Source of the DNA: Mycolicibacterium rufum
GTDB taxonomy: Bacteria; Actinomycetota; Actinomycetes; Mycobacteriales; Mycobacteriaceae
NCBI RefSeq assembly: GCF_022374875.2
Contig: NZ_CP092427.2
Location: 5,146,001-5,210,000, forward strand
Length of the DNA: 64,000 bases
Direction of reading: 5' to 3'
Shown: positions 7,118 to 13,614 of the stretch, one piece after another
How positions within the stretch are numbered: position 1 is the first letter of the stretch
Layout of the letters: each line of letters opens with the position of its first letter
Translations under genes and position numbers: made by a program
The notes under the pieces: model-generated
Seen by the model: only the letters and a program-made list of their open reading frames with translations
What the model was told of the DNA's origin: nothing
The model's database searches: none

Positions 7118-7801
7118 GTGGTATCTCATCAGGCAGGCAGGACCGACAGCCGGCTCGCCGCTCGGTGTGCAGCGGTGGCCTCCCTCGGCGCGGCGGTCAT
7201 CCACGTCGCCGTCACCCCGGCGCACTGGAACGACTGGCTGCCCTCTGGGGTGTTCTTCGCCTCGATCGCTGCCTTCCAGCTTCTCTGGGCACTGCTGGCG
7301 TGGTGGCGTGCGAACACCCTGCTGTTGGTGGTTGGGGTGGCGGCCAACCTCGGGTCGGCCGCTCTGTGGGTGATGTCGCGCACCGCCGGAGCCCCGTTCG
7401 GTCCCTATGCCGGTGAGCCCGAGGCCGTCGAGGCGGCCGGCATCTGCGTCCTGCTGCTGCAGTGCTACGTCGTCATGGGTGCGGCGTGGGCCCTGTACCG
7501 GCGCTGCCGGGCCGACGAGGTGCCCGCCGTCGGACGGTCTCTGGTGCTGCTGGGCGCCACGACGATCATGGCGGGCGCGGTCGCCGTCGGCCTCGCGTCG
7601 GGGCTCCAGGGCCACGACCACCACCATGGCGCCGACGCCGAGGCCGGAGCCGTGCACGGCCCGACGCCAGACACTCCTGTCGGCGGCCACCACCAGGAGG
7701 AGCCTGCTGCGCCGGTAGCGGTCAGAGCGGTGCCGCCGGCCGCGCCGGCAGCGTCACCCGCGCCGGAAGCTGACGGCCACCAGCACGACCACCACGACTG
7801 A
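7118..7801 (+). CDS. Membrane protein with His-rich C-terminal tail, 227 aa
   Basis: Residues 15-165 contain about four or five hydrophobic segments with short loops. The C-terminal 60 residues are soluble, Pro/Ala-rich and punctuated by histidine clusters (HDHHHG, GGHHQ, HQHDHHD), which suggests metal binding. I do not recognise a named family. It begins with GTG at 7118, 84 bp after the CopB stop on the same strand, so a role in copper handling is inferred from position and composition. A Zn or Ni role is equally possible from histidines alone. Confidence 0.75.
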   Translation: MVSHQAGRTDSRLAARCAAVASLGAAVIHVAVTPAHWNDWLPSGVFFASIAAFQLLWALLAWWRANTLLLVVGVAANLGSAALWVMSRTAGAPFGPYAGEPEAVEAAGICVLLLQCYVVMGAAWALYRRCRADEVPAVGRSLVLLGATTIMAGAVAVGLASGLQGHDHHHGADAEAGAVHGPTPDTPVGGHHQEEPAAPVAVRAVPPAAPAASPAPEADGHQHDHHD

Positions 7802-7823
7802 CTGACGTCTCGCCCTGCTGTTC

Positions 7824-7840
7824 TTGAGCGAATCTTCACA
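7824..7840 (+). promoter_or_regulatory. Shared 17-bp motif upstream of the DUF305 gene
   Basis: TTGAGCGAATCTTCACA occurs here, 78 bp before the DUF305 start, and again exactly at 10586-10602, in the divergent region between the response regulator and the SHOCT gene. Exact recurrence in two promoter regions of one metal-response cluster suggests a binding site for the OmpR-type regulator encoded at 9819-10547. Confidence 0.55.
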
Positions 7841-7918
7841 CAACGACTAGGGCATCCCTACCGAACCTCGGAAGGCTGGGTGGCGAAGGCATGACACCCA
7901 CCGAGGAAAGGGCACGAT

Positions 7919-8638
7919 GTGAAGAGGACGAGGACGGTCGTCACCGGGGTGGCCGCGCTGGCCGCAATGGCCACCATCGGCGCGTGTAGCAACTCGGCGA
8001 CCGAGCAGTCGTCGTCATCGACGTCGACGGCATCGGCGGCGCCGGCCCAAAGTTCGTCCGCTGCACCGGCGGCCCCGCACAACCAGGCCGACATGATGTT
8101 CGCGCGCATGATGATTCCGCACCACCAGCAAGCCGTCGAGATGAGCGACATGATCCTGGCAAAGCAGGGCATCGATCCCCGGGTGGTTGACCTCGCCAAC
8201 CAGATCAAGGCCGCGCAGGGTCCCGAGATCGCGCAGATGGAGGGGTGGCTGCAGCAGTGGGGGATGCAGATGAGCGGGACGCCCGGTATGCCGGGTACGA
8301 GCGGTTCCCCTGGCGCTCCGCCATCGGATCACGGCGGCATGCACGGCTCCGACACCGCTATGCCCGGAATGGACGACATGCCGGGCATGGGTGACATGGC
8401 GGGCATGGAGGGGATGATGTCGCCGGCCGACATGCAGGCCCTGCAGAACGCCCAGGGCGTCGAGGCCAGCAAGCTGTTCCTCACTCAGATGATCGAGCAC
8501 CATCGGGGTGCGATCACGATGGCGCAGAACGAGATCAAGAACGGTCAGTCACCGGACGCCGTTGCTCTCGCCAAGTCGATTGCGACGAGTCAGCAGAAGG
8601 AGATCGACACCATGAACCAGATCCTGAGCTCCCTGTAG
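7919..8638 (+). CDS. DUF305 lipoprotein with Met/His-rich linker
   Basis: The 239-residue protein has a lipoprotein signal ending in IGAC (lipidated Cys near residue 23), so it should be anchored outside the membrane. Two DUF305-type helical units follow, with the hallmark motifs MMIPHHQQAVEMS (about residue 62) and MIEHHRGAITMA (about 190). Between them lies a long Met/Gly/His-rich linker with repeated PGM and MGDM-like units, typical of extracytoplasmic copper binders. DUF305 proteins commonly sit in copper-resistance clusters, which fits here. GTG start at 7919 with GAGGAAAGG upstream. It is probably regulated through the 17-bp motif upstream. Confidence 0.88.
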   Translation: MKRTRTVVTGVAALAAMATIGACSNSATEQSSSSTSTASAAPAQSSSAAPAAPHNQADMMFARMMIPHHQQAVEMSDMILAKQGIDPRVVDLANQIKAAQGPEIAQMEGWLQQWGMQMSGTPGMPGTSGSPGAPPSDHGGMHGSDTAMPGMDDMPGMGDMAGMEGMMSPADMQALQNAQGVEASKLFLTQMIEHHRGAITMAQNEIKNGQSPDAVALAKSIATSQQKEIDTMNQILSSL

Positions 8639-8659
8639 GACGCTCGAGGGGCAGGGCTG

Positions 8660-8700
8660 CAGCGCGCCGGTCATGCACTGACGTCAGCGCCGGCGCGCTG
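8660..8700. terminator. Inverted repeat between convergent genes, possible bidirectional terminator
   Basis: CAGCGCGCCGG (8660-8670) and CCGGCGCGCTG (8690-8700) form a perfect 11-bp stem around a 19-base loop that contains a smaller palindrome, CTGACGTCAG. It lies between the convergent DUF305 and histidine-kinase genes and covers the kinase stop codon. There is no U-tract, as is common in mycobacteria, so its terminator function is inferred. Confidence 0.5.
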
Positions 8701-9822
8701 ACCGCTGTCCCGCGTGGCGGGGGCGACGACCGGGAACGCCGCGGTGAAGGTGCTGCCGTAACCGGGGCCACGACTGGTGACGCCGACGTGGCCGCCGTGG
8801 GCTTCGGTGAGCGCTTTCACGATCGCCAACCCGATGCCCGAGCCTCCCCGCCCGCGGTCCCGGGCGAAGTCCGCGCGATAGAAGCGCTCGAAGACATGCG
8901 AGAGTCGCTCGGCCGGGATGCCGTCCCCGTCATCGGTGACACTGAGCACCACCTCGTCCGCAACGTGGGAGACGCTGAGGGTGACGTGTCCTCCCGCAGG
9001 CGTGTGTCGGAGCGCGTTGTCCAACAGATTGCCGGCGACCTGGGCCAGGCGTTGGCCGTCCGCCCAGAGTCGAGTGACCTTGTCCGCCTGCACATTCAGT
9101 GCGACATTCTTGCCGGTGTAGCGGTCGGCCATCGCCGCGGCGGCCGTTCTCGCGATGCCATCGGCCTCGACCCACGTCGGCGCGATCGTTGCGTGCGCTT
9201 CCTCTGCTTGGGCGAGGGCGGCGGCATCGGCCGAGAACCGCACCAGGCGACCGGTCTGCTCGCGCAGCACCGCGATCGTCGGTGGGTCCAGCGTCTTCAC
9301 GCCGTCCTCCACCGCCTCGAGGTAAGCCTCCAATACCGCCACCGGGGTGCGGATCTCGTGGGCGAGGTCACCGAAGAGCTGACGGCGCGTTGACTCCACC
9401 GACTGCAACCGTTCGGCCATCTTGTTGAAAGCGTCTGCGAGGTCATCGAATTCGTCGCCGAGTCCCGGTGAGGCCACACGCACGTCGTAGCGGCCCTCGG
9501 CGATCTCCGATGCGGCAGCCGACACCTCGGCGATGGAGCCTTGCAGTCGCCGACTCAGAAAGACGGTGACGACGAGGGCGGTGAGGGCGGCCACGGTGAT
9601 CGCAACCGCGATGGACAGGGCGGTGGCGTGCTGGTAGGCCTGCTCGGCGTGGTACTGCTCGTTCGAGTCGTGGGCGACCCCGGCCTGGTGAAGGTGTTCC
9701 CGGAACAGGGGAGGCCCCACCAGCGACGCCACCACCCATGTGGTCACCCCGCCGGCGACGAGCACCAGCGTCTGCGCGAGCAGCAGGCGGCGACGCATCC
9801 CGAATCCCTTGAGTACGTTCAC
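8671..9822 (-). CDS. Sensor histidine kinase of a two-component system
   Basis: The 383-residue kinase has TM segments at about residues 13-36 and 68-92 flanking a short extracytoplasmic loop. A HAMP domain follows, then HisKA with the phosphorylated His in LAHEIRTP (about 155). The HATPase domain has GNLLDNALRHT, DDGDGIP and GGSGIGLAIV. The GTG start at 9822 overlaps the response-regulator stop (GTGA), so the frame that appears to run further upstream is not used. The periplasmic loop is short, suggesting direct sensing of a metal or envelope signal. Context implies copper, but this is not shown. Confidence 0.9.
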   Translation of the reverse strand: MNVLKGFGMRRRLLLAQTLVLVAGGVTTWVVASLVGPPLFREHLHQAGVAHDSNEQYHAEQAYQHATALSIAVAITVAALTALVVTVFLSRRLQGSIAEVSAAASEIAEGRYDVRVASPGLGDEFDDLADAFNKMAERLQSVESTRRQLFGDLAHEIRTPVAVLEAYLEAVEDGVKTLDPPTIAVLREQTGRLVRFSADAAALAQAEEAHATIAPTWVEADGIARTAAAAMADRYTGKNVALNVQADKVTRLWADGQRLAQVAGNLLDNALRHTPAGGHVTLSVSHVADEVVLSVTDDGDGIPAERLSHVFERFYRADFARDRGRGGSGIGLAIVKALTEAHGGHVGVTSRGPGYGSTFTAAFPVVAPATRDSGQRAGADVSA

Positions 9823-10547
9823 TGTCCCGTTCCCATCCGATAGCCCACGCCGCGCACGGTCAGGACGAAGCGGGGATCGCCGGGGTTGTCGCGCAGCTTG
9901 CGTCGAAGGTGTCCGACGTGGACGTCGACGAGGTGGTCGTTGCCCACCCAGGGTTCGCCCCACACCGCATCGATCAGTTGGCGGCGGCTCCACACGACCC
10001 CCGGCCGCGACGACAAGGCAGCCAAGATGTCGAACTCGGTGCGCGTCAACGGCACCGGCTCGTCGTCGAGCAGGACCTCGCGGCTCGCCGGGTCGATCGA
10101 CAGCGGGCCGAACACCCGAGGCGGCGCTTCGAGTCCGACAGCCGCTCGGCCCGACGTGACGGGCGCCCCGACGCGAGGACGGCGCAGCATGGCCCGTATC
10201 CGGGCGACCAACTCGCGAGGGCTGAACGGTTTGGTCACATAGTCGTCGGCTCCCACCGACAGTCCCACGATGGTGTCCACCTCGGTGTCGCGTGCGGTCA
10301 GCATCACCACGTAGGCATCGGAGAACGTCCGCAGTTGCCGGCACACCTCCAGGCCGTCGATCCCGGGCAAGCCCAGGTCGAGCACCACGACGTCGGGATC
10401 GACCTGCCGGGCCGCGCTCAGGGCATCTACCCCGGTATGACACACCGTGACTTCGAAGTGTTCGCGGTGCAGGTAGCTGGCGACCACCTCGGCCAGCGGT
10501 TCCTCGTCGTCGACCACCAGGGCGCGATAACCCGGGTCAGCATCCAT
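9819..10547 (-). CDS. OmpR/PhoB-family response regulator
   Basis: The 242-residue regulator has a receiver domain with the acidic pocket VVDDEEP, phospho-acceptor Asp in VVLDLGLPG, TARD and the conserved Lys in TKPFSP. A C-terminal winged helix follows, with RRQLIDAVWGE and the recognition-helix region VDVHVGHLRRKL. I place the start at the ATG at 10547. A longer GTG start at 10601 would lie inside the repeated 17-bp motif, which is more likely promoter sequence. It overlaps the kinase gene by four bases. It probably controls this cluster and itself. Confidence 0.9.
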   Translation of the reverse strand: MDADPGYRALVVDDEEPLAEVVASYLHREHFEVTVCHTGVDALSAARQVDPDVVVLDLGLPGIDGLEVCRQLRTFSDAYVVMLTARDTEVDTIVGLSVGADDYVTKPFSPRELVARIRAMLRRPRVGAPVTSGRAAVGLEAPPRVFGPLSIDPASREVLLDDEPVPLTRTEFDILAALSSRPGVVWSRRQLIDAVWGEPWVGNDHLVDVHVGHLRRKLRDNPGDPRFVLTVRGVGYRMGTGQ

Positions 10548-10585
10548 CACTTCATCGTGCCGTGCTGCCCCGCCGCGGTCCGATT

Positions 10586-10602
10586 TTGAGCGAATCTTCA
10601 CA
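10586..10602. promoter_or_regulatory. Shared 17-bp motif in the divergent regulator/SHOCT promoter
   Basis: This is an exact copy of the motif at 7824-7840. It lies 39 bp upstream of the preferred regulator start on the reverse strand and 64 bp upstream of the SHOCT-protein start on the forward strand, so it can serve both promoters, including autoregulation. Confidence 0.55.
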
Positions 10603-10666
10603 GAACCAACACCGAACGTGTGGCCGGTCGGGCGCAGCCTGAGACGGAGGATCGAAGGAGGCCGCC

Positions 10667-10939
10667 ATGATGTTCTGGCCGGACCACGACATGAGCGGTT
10701 GGGGCTACACCGGGATGGCGGTCGGCATGGTGCTCTTCTGGGCGCTTGTCATCGTCGCGATCGTCGCCCTCATCCGCGCCGGAACGGGCGGTGCCCAGAG
10801 CCGAGCCGTGCGCGAGGCACCGCCTCACGCCGAATCGGCGGAACAGGTGCTGGCCGCCCGCTTCGCACGCGGCGACATCGACGAGGCCGAATACCGGCAA
10901 CGCCTTGCGGTTCTCCGTGGCAGCGCGCCGCGCGGCTAG
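10667..10939 (+). CDS. Small membrane protein with C-terminal SHOCT domain, 90 aa
   Basis: The N-terminus is rich in aromatic, Met and His residues (MMFWPDHDMSGWGY). One membrane helix follows at about 17-38, and residues 57-87 form a SHOCT domain (EQVLAARFARGDIDEAEYRQ), the short C-terminal oligomerisation domain of bacterial membrane proteins. GAAGGAGG lies just before the ATG. Small SHOCT proteins are often found in metal-stress clusters; this one shares the divergent promoter with the two-component regulator. Its last four bases overlap the convergent DedA gene. Confidence 0.85.
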   Translation: MMFWPDHDMSGWGYTGMAVGMVLFWALVIVAIVALIRAGTGGAQSRAVREAPPHAESAEQVLAARFARGDIDEAEYRQRLAVLRGSAPRG

Positions 10940-11589
10940 TGGCCTCGCAGTGTCTCCCAGTCGTTCTCGGCTTCCAGCTGCGCGATCAGACGTGAGGTCT
11001 GTTCGCGCATCAGCAGTGTGATGCCGATGCCGATGACGATCGCCGCGACGAGCGCGATCCAGGAGAACCGAGAAAGCCACCGCTCGGCGGCCATGCCCGC
11101 GTAGTAGATGACGGCGGTGGTGCCGCCTGCCCACACCACCGCACCGCTGGCGTTGGCGGCGAGAAATCTCGGGTAGCGCATCCGCATGGCGCCGGCCAGC
11201 GGGCCCGCGAAGATGCGCAGCAGCGCGATGAACCGGCCGAAGAACACCGCCCAGACGCCCCACCGTTCGAACAGGGCCTTGGCGAGTGCGACGTGCCCGG
11301 TCCCGAAGTGTTTCGGGAAGCGGTTGCCGAGCCGTTCGAACAGCGACATCCCGAATCGTCGCCCGATCGAGTATCCGATCGTGTCGCCGACGATGGCGCC
11401 GACGGCGGCCGCCGCCGCGACGGCCACCGGGCTGATGTCGAGGGTGTGGCGCGAGGACAGCAGCGCCGCGCTGACCAGAGCGATCTCGCCGGGCAGGGGG
11501 ATCCCGAGGCTCTCGATCCCGATGACGGCGCCCACGACGAGGTACACAGCGATCGGCGGGATCGTCTGCAGGATGGCCTCGACGTTCAT
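10936..11589 (-). CDS. DedA/VTT-family membrane protein
   Basis: This 217-residue membrane protein has the DedA pattern: an early ESLGIPLPGEIAL motif (about residues 26-38), GDTIGYSIGRRFG (about 68-80) and FGRFIALLRIFAGPLAG (about 117-133), with C-terminal membrane helices. Known DedA proteins act in lipid (undecaprenyl or glycerophospholipid) flipping and membrane homeostasis. It ends in a short soluble tail. It lies six bases downstream of the L,D-transpeptidase gene on the same strand, so the two are probably cotranscribed and both concern the envelope. Confidence 0.9.
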   Translation of the reverse strand: MNVEAILQTIPPIAVYLVVGAVIGIESLGIPLPGEIALVSAALLSSRHTLDISPVAVAAAAAVGAIVGDTIGYSIGRRFGMSLFERLGNRFPKHFGTGHVALAKALFERWGVWAVFFGRFIALLRIFAGPLAGAMRMRYPRFLAANASGAVVWAGGTTAVIYYAGMAAERWLSRFSWIALVAAIVIGIGITLLMREQTSRLIAQLEAENDWETLRGH

Positions 11590-11595
11590 GCGGTG

Positions 11596-12465
11596 CTACA
11601 GCTGCCAGTCGTTGGAGCCGTCGTGCCGGGAGTACGTGCCACCACCGGAGTTCTTCACCACGATGGGGTCGCCGGCGCCGAAGTTGTCGTAGAACCACTG
11701 CGCGTTGGCCGGGCTGATGTTGATGCAGCCGTGGCTGACGTCGCGCTTGCCCTGGTCGGCGACCGACCACGGAGCGCTGTGGACGAAGTCGCCGCTGTCG
11801 TCGAAACGGACCGCCAACTCGACCGTGGTCTTGTATCCGTAGGTCGAATCGACCGGGACGCCGTAGGTCGACGAGTCCATGACCACCGAGGGCATTTTCT
11901 CCTGGACGTAGTAGGTGCCGTTCGGCGTCTGGTGGCCGCCGGCGGCCATGCCCATCGACATCGGAATCGTCTTCTCGACGACCCCGTTGCGGGTGACGGT
12001 CAGCTGGTGGGTCGTGTCGTCTGCGGTGGCGATGAGGCTGTCGCCGGTCTGGAAGCGCGACACCGCCCCGCCGGCGTCGACGGTCACCGTGGTGTGTGCG
12101 GGCCAGAACTCCAGCGGGCGCCACCGCAGCTGCGTGGGCGTCATCCAGTAGAACTTGCCGGGCACCGGCGGAACCGACGACACGTGGATGGCGCCCTCGG
12201 CGGTCACGGAGTTGTCGACGAGACCGGGGAAATCGATGATGATCGGCTGGCCGACGCCGACGGTGGAACCGTCGACGGGAGACACCTTCGGTGGACCGAA
12301 GGGCGCCGCGCCGACGAACGGGGTGGGGTCCTGTCCCGCCGCCGGGCCGGGGGCGGGCTGGGCGACGGCGTTTTCGGCGCCGGTCACCAGGACCAGGCCC
12401 ATTACGCAGGCGACACCGACCGCCGTGACCGTACGGACAGCCCTTCTCAACGTCCCCTGTGACAT
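11596..12465 (-). CDS. L,D-transpeptidase (YkuD domain)
   Basis: The 289-residue protein starts at the ATG at 12465, which has GGAAGGA upstream and is followed by a signal peptide ending near AVAQP. An Ig-like domain (about residues 55-145) precedes a YkuD catalytic domain with [10 protein letters not shown] and the active-site SHGCINIS, whose Cys is the nucleophile. This enzyme makes 3-3 crosslinks in mycobacterial peptidoglycan and is the target of carbapenems. Length and domain order fit mycobacterial Ldts. Which of the several paralogues it matches is not clear by eye. Confidence 0.92.
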   Translation of the reverse strand: MSQGTLRRAVRTVTAVGVACVMGLVLVTGAENAVAQPAPGPAAGQDPTPFVGAAPFGPPKVSPVDGSTVGVGQPIIIDFPGLVDNSVTAEGAIHVSSVPPVPGKFYWMTPTQLRWRPLEFWPAHTTVTVDAGGAVSRFQTGDSLIATADDTTHQLTVTRNGVVEKTIPMSMGMAAGGHQTPNGTYYVQEKMPSVVMDSSTYGVPVDSTYGYKTTVELAVRFDDSGDFVHSAPWSVADQGKRDVSHGCINISPANAQWFYDNFGAGDPIVVKNSGGGTYSRHDGSNDWQL

Positions 12466-12932
12466 GCGCACATCCTTCCGCCGTGGAGACAGTGTTCCAC
12501 GAGGGAGCCCATGAATCGGGCGACCTCGCACCGTCTCTCGCGCTGCTCTCTACCGATTGTTCAGTCAGAATTCGGCCGCCGGGAAAGTACTTGCAGATGC
12601 AAAGACCAAAATTACCGCCGCCGTAAGATCAGTTACTTAGCCTGTCCACCCGACTCATCCCTGTTTGCCACGACCAGGCAGGGTGTCCCAGGTCTGGGAC
12701 ACCCATGTGGGCGAAGGTGACGAGTCGTGTCCGACGCTGCGCCACGTGCTGAATCGAAAATAATTCGCTCGCAAGCGGTTTGAGTACCTGTGCCCGGGGC
12801 TATCGAACCCCCGGGGAGCAGTGACGTCCGTGACGTCAGGCAGGCGGATCCTGTCCTCCCGGGTTGACGCGCTGGCCGATATGTCGGGGGCCGGATCGCT
12901 GCTTTCCTGCATCACGAACAAGGAGCACATCC
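12466..12932. other. 467-bp intergenic region with regulatory-looking palindrome
   Basis: No convincing gene is present. The stretch separates the divergent L,D-transpeptidase and secreted-protein genes and has locally low GC (for example around 12580-12650 and 12755-12775). It holds a perfect palindrome at 12681-12704. It probably contains both promoters and their control sites. Confidence 0.6.
12681..12704. promoter_or_regulatory. Perfect 11-bp inverted repeat, candidate operator
   Basis: GGGTGTCCCAG and CTGGGACACCC are perfect complements separated by only GT, giving a 24-bp palindrome mid-way between two divergent envelope genes. The 2-base loop makes a DNA-binding site more likely than an RNA hairpin. 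The binding protein is unknown. Confidence 0.55.
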
Positions 12933-13610
12933 ATGACGTCTCGCTTAACCCGACTGCTTGCCCTGGCAGTCAGCGTCGCGATGATCGCGTTGGTCGGTCT
13001 GGTCACCGGCAGCACCGCATCCGCCCAACCACCCGGCGTGGGCAAGAAGAACGTCGTTCAGGTGCAGGGCACCGGTCCGGACGGCGTGAAGTTCAACGGT
13101 CAGTTCGTGGCGACCGCCGCGAAAGAGGTCACCAAGCAGGACGGCGCGGCGGCATCCGATGAGAACGGCGCCACCTCGTCGAACACCGGGGTGGCTCTGA
13201 CCGGTCAGCTGATCGGCAAGCTGGTCAAGCCCGGTGGCGGTCAACCCGCGGGTGCGCCCGGCGCCGCGCAGGACGTCAACATCTCGACCTTCGCGATGCC
13301 CGTCTCCGCGATCAACTTCCCGCCGGCCGCCCAGGCGCAGCCCTCGTCGTCCACGCCCGGCCAGGGTGGCGTCCAGTTCGCCAGCCAGCAGGCCAGCTGC
13401 TCGGTGCTCGACCTGGTGCTGGGGCCGCTGGATCTGAACCTGCTGGGCCTGCGGGTGCAGCTGAACCAGGTGCACCTGGAGATCACGGCGATCCCGGCCG
13501 ACGGTCTGCTGGGACAGCTGCTCTGCGCGCTCGCCGGTCCTGAAGGGGTCCTGAGCGGAATCCTGCAGAACATCGTCAACCTGCTGAACCAGATCCTGGG
13601 TCAGCTCTAA
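12933..13610 (+). CDS. Secreted hypothetical protein, 225 aa
   Basis: The ATG at 12933 follows AAGGAG and encodes a clear Sec signal peptide ending in GSTASAQ (about residue 31). The middle is low-complexity, Gly/Ala/Pro-rich. The C-terminal third is rich in leucine with two Cys (CSVLDLVLGPLDLNLLGL and LLCALAG), followed by an LNQIL-type tail. This two-cysteine Leu-rich pattern recurs in secreted actinobacterial proteins of unknown function. No catalytic motif is visible. It may be envelope-associated; no role can be assigned. Confidence 0.8.
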   Translation: MTSRLTRLLALAVSVAMIALVGLVTGSTASAQPPGVGKKNVVQVQGTGPDGVKFNGQFVATAAKEVTKQDGAAASDENGATSSNTGVALTGQLIGKLVKPGGGQPAGAPGAAQDVNISTFAMPVSAINFPPAAQAQPSSSTPGQGGVQFASQQASCSVLDLVLGPLDLNLLGLRVQLNQVHLEITAIPADGLLGQLLCALAGPEGVLSGILQNIVNLLNQILGQL

Positions 13611-13614
13611 GAGA

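Noticed and set aside
4331..7693. Reverse-strand open frame of about 1120 codons opposite copZ-copB
   Set aside because: It is antisense to clear HMA and P-type ATPase motifs, has low-complexity Arg/Gly/Asp composition and no recognisable domain; a high-GC shadow.
8671..10443. Apparent fused regulator-kinase frame of 590 codons
   Set aside because: The first 200 codons are out of frame with the response-regulator motifs. The kinase has its own GTG start overlapping the regulator stop, so these are two genes.
10598..12124. Long reverse frame covering the SHOCT, DedA and L,D-transpeptidase region
   Set aside because: Arg/His/Asp-rich shadow without motifs; the DedA and YkuD signatures are in another frame.
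12793..12816. CCCGGGG...CCCCGGGG possible hairpin
   Set aside because: Short G/C palindromes are expected at this GC content, and the position fits no gene end; left unassigned.
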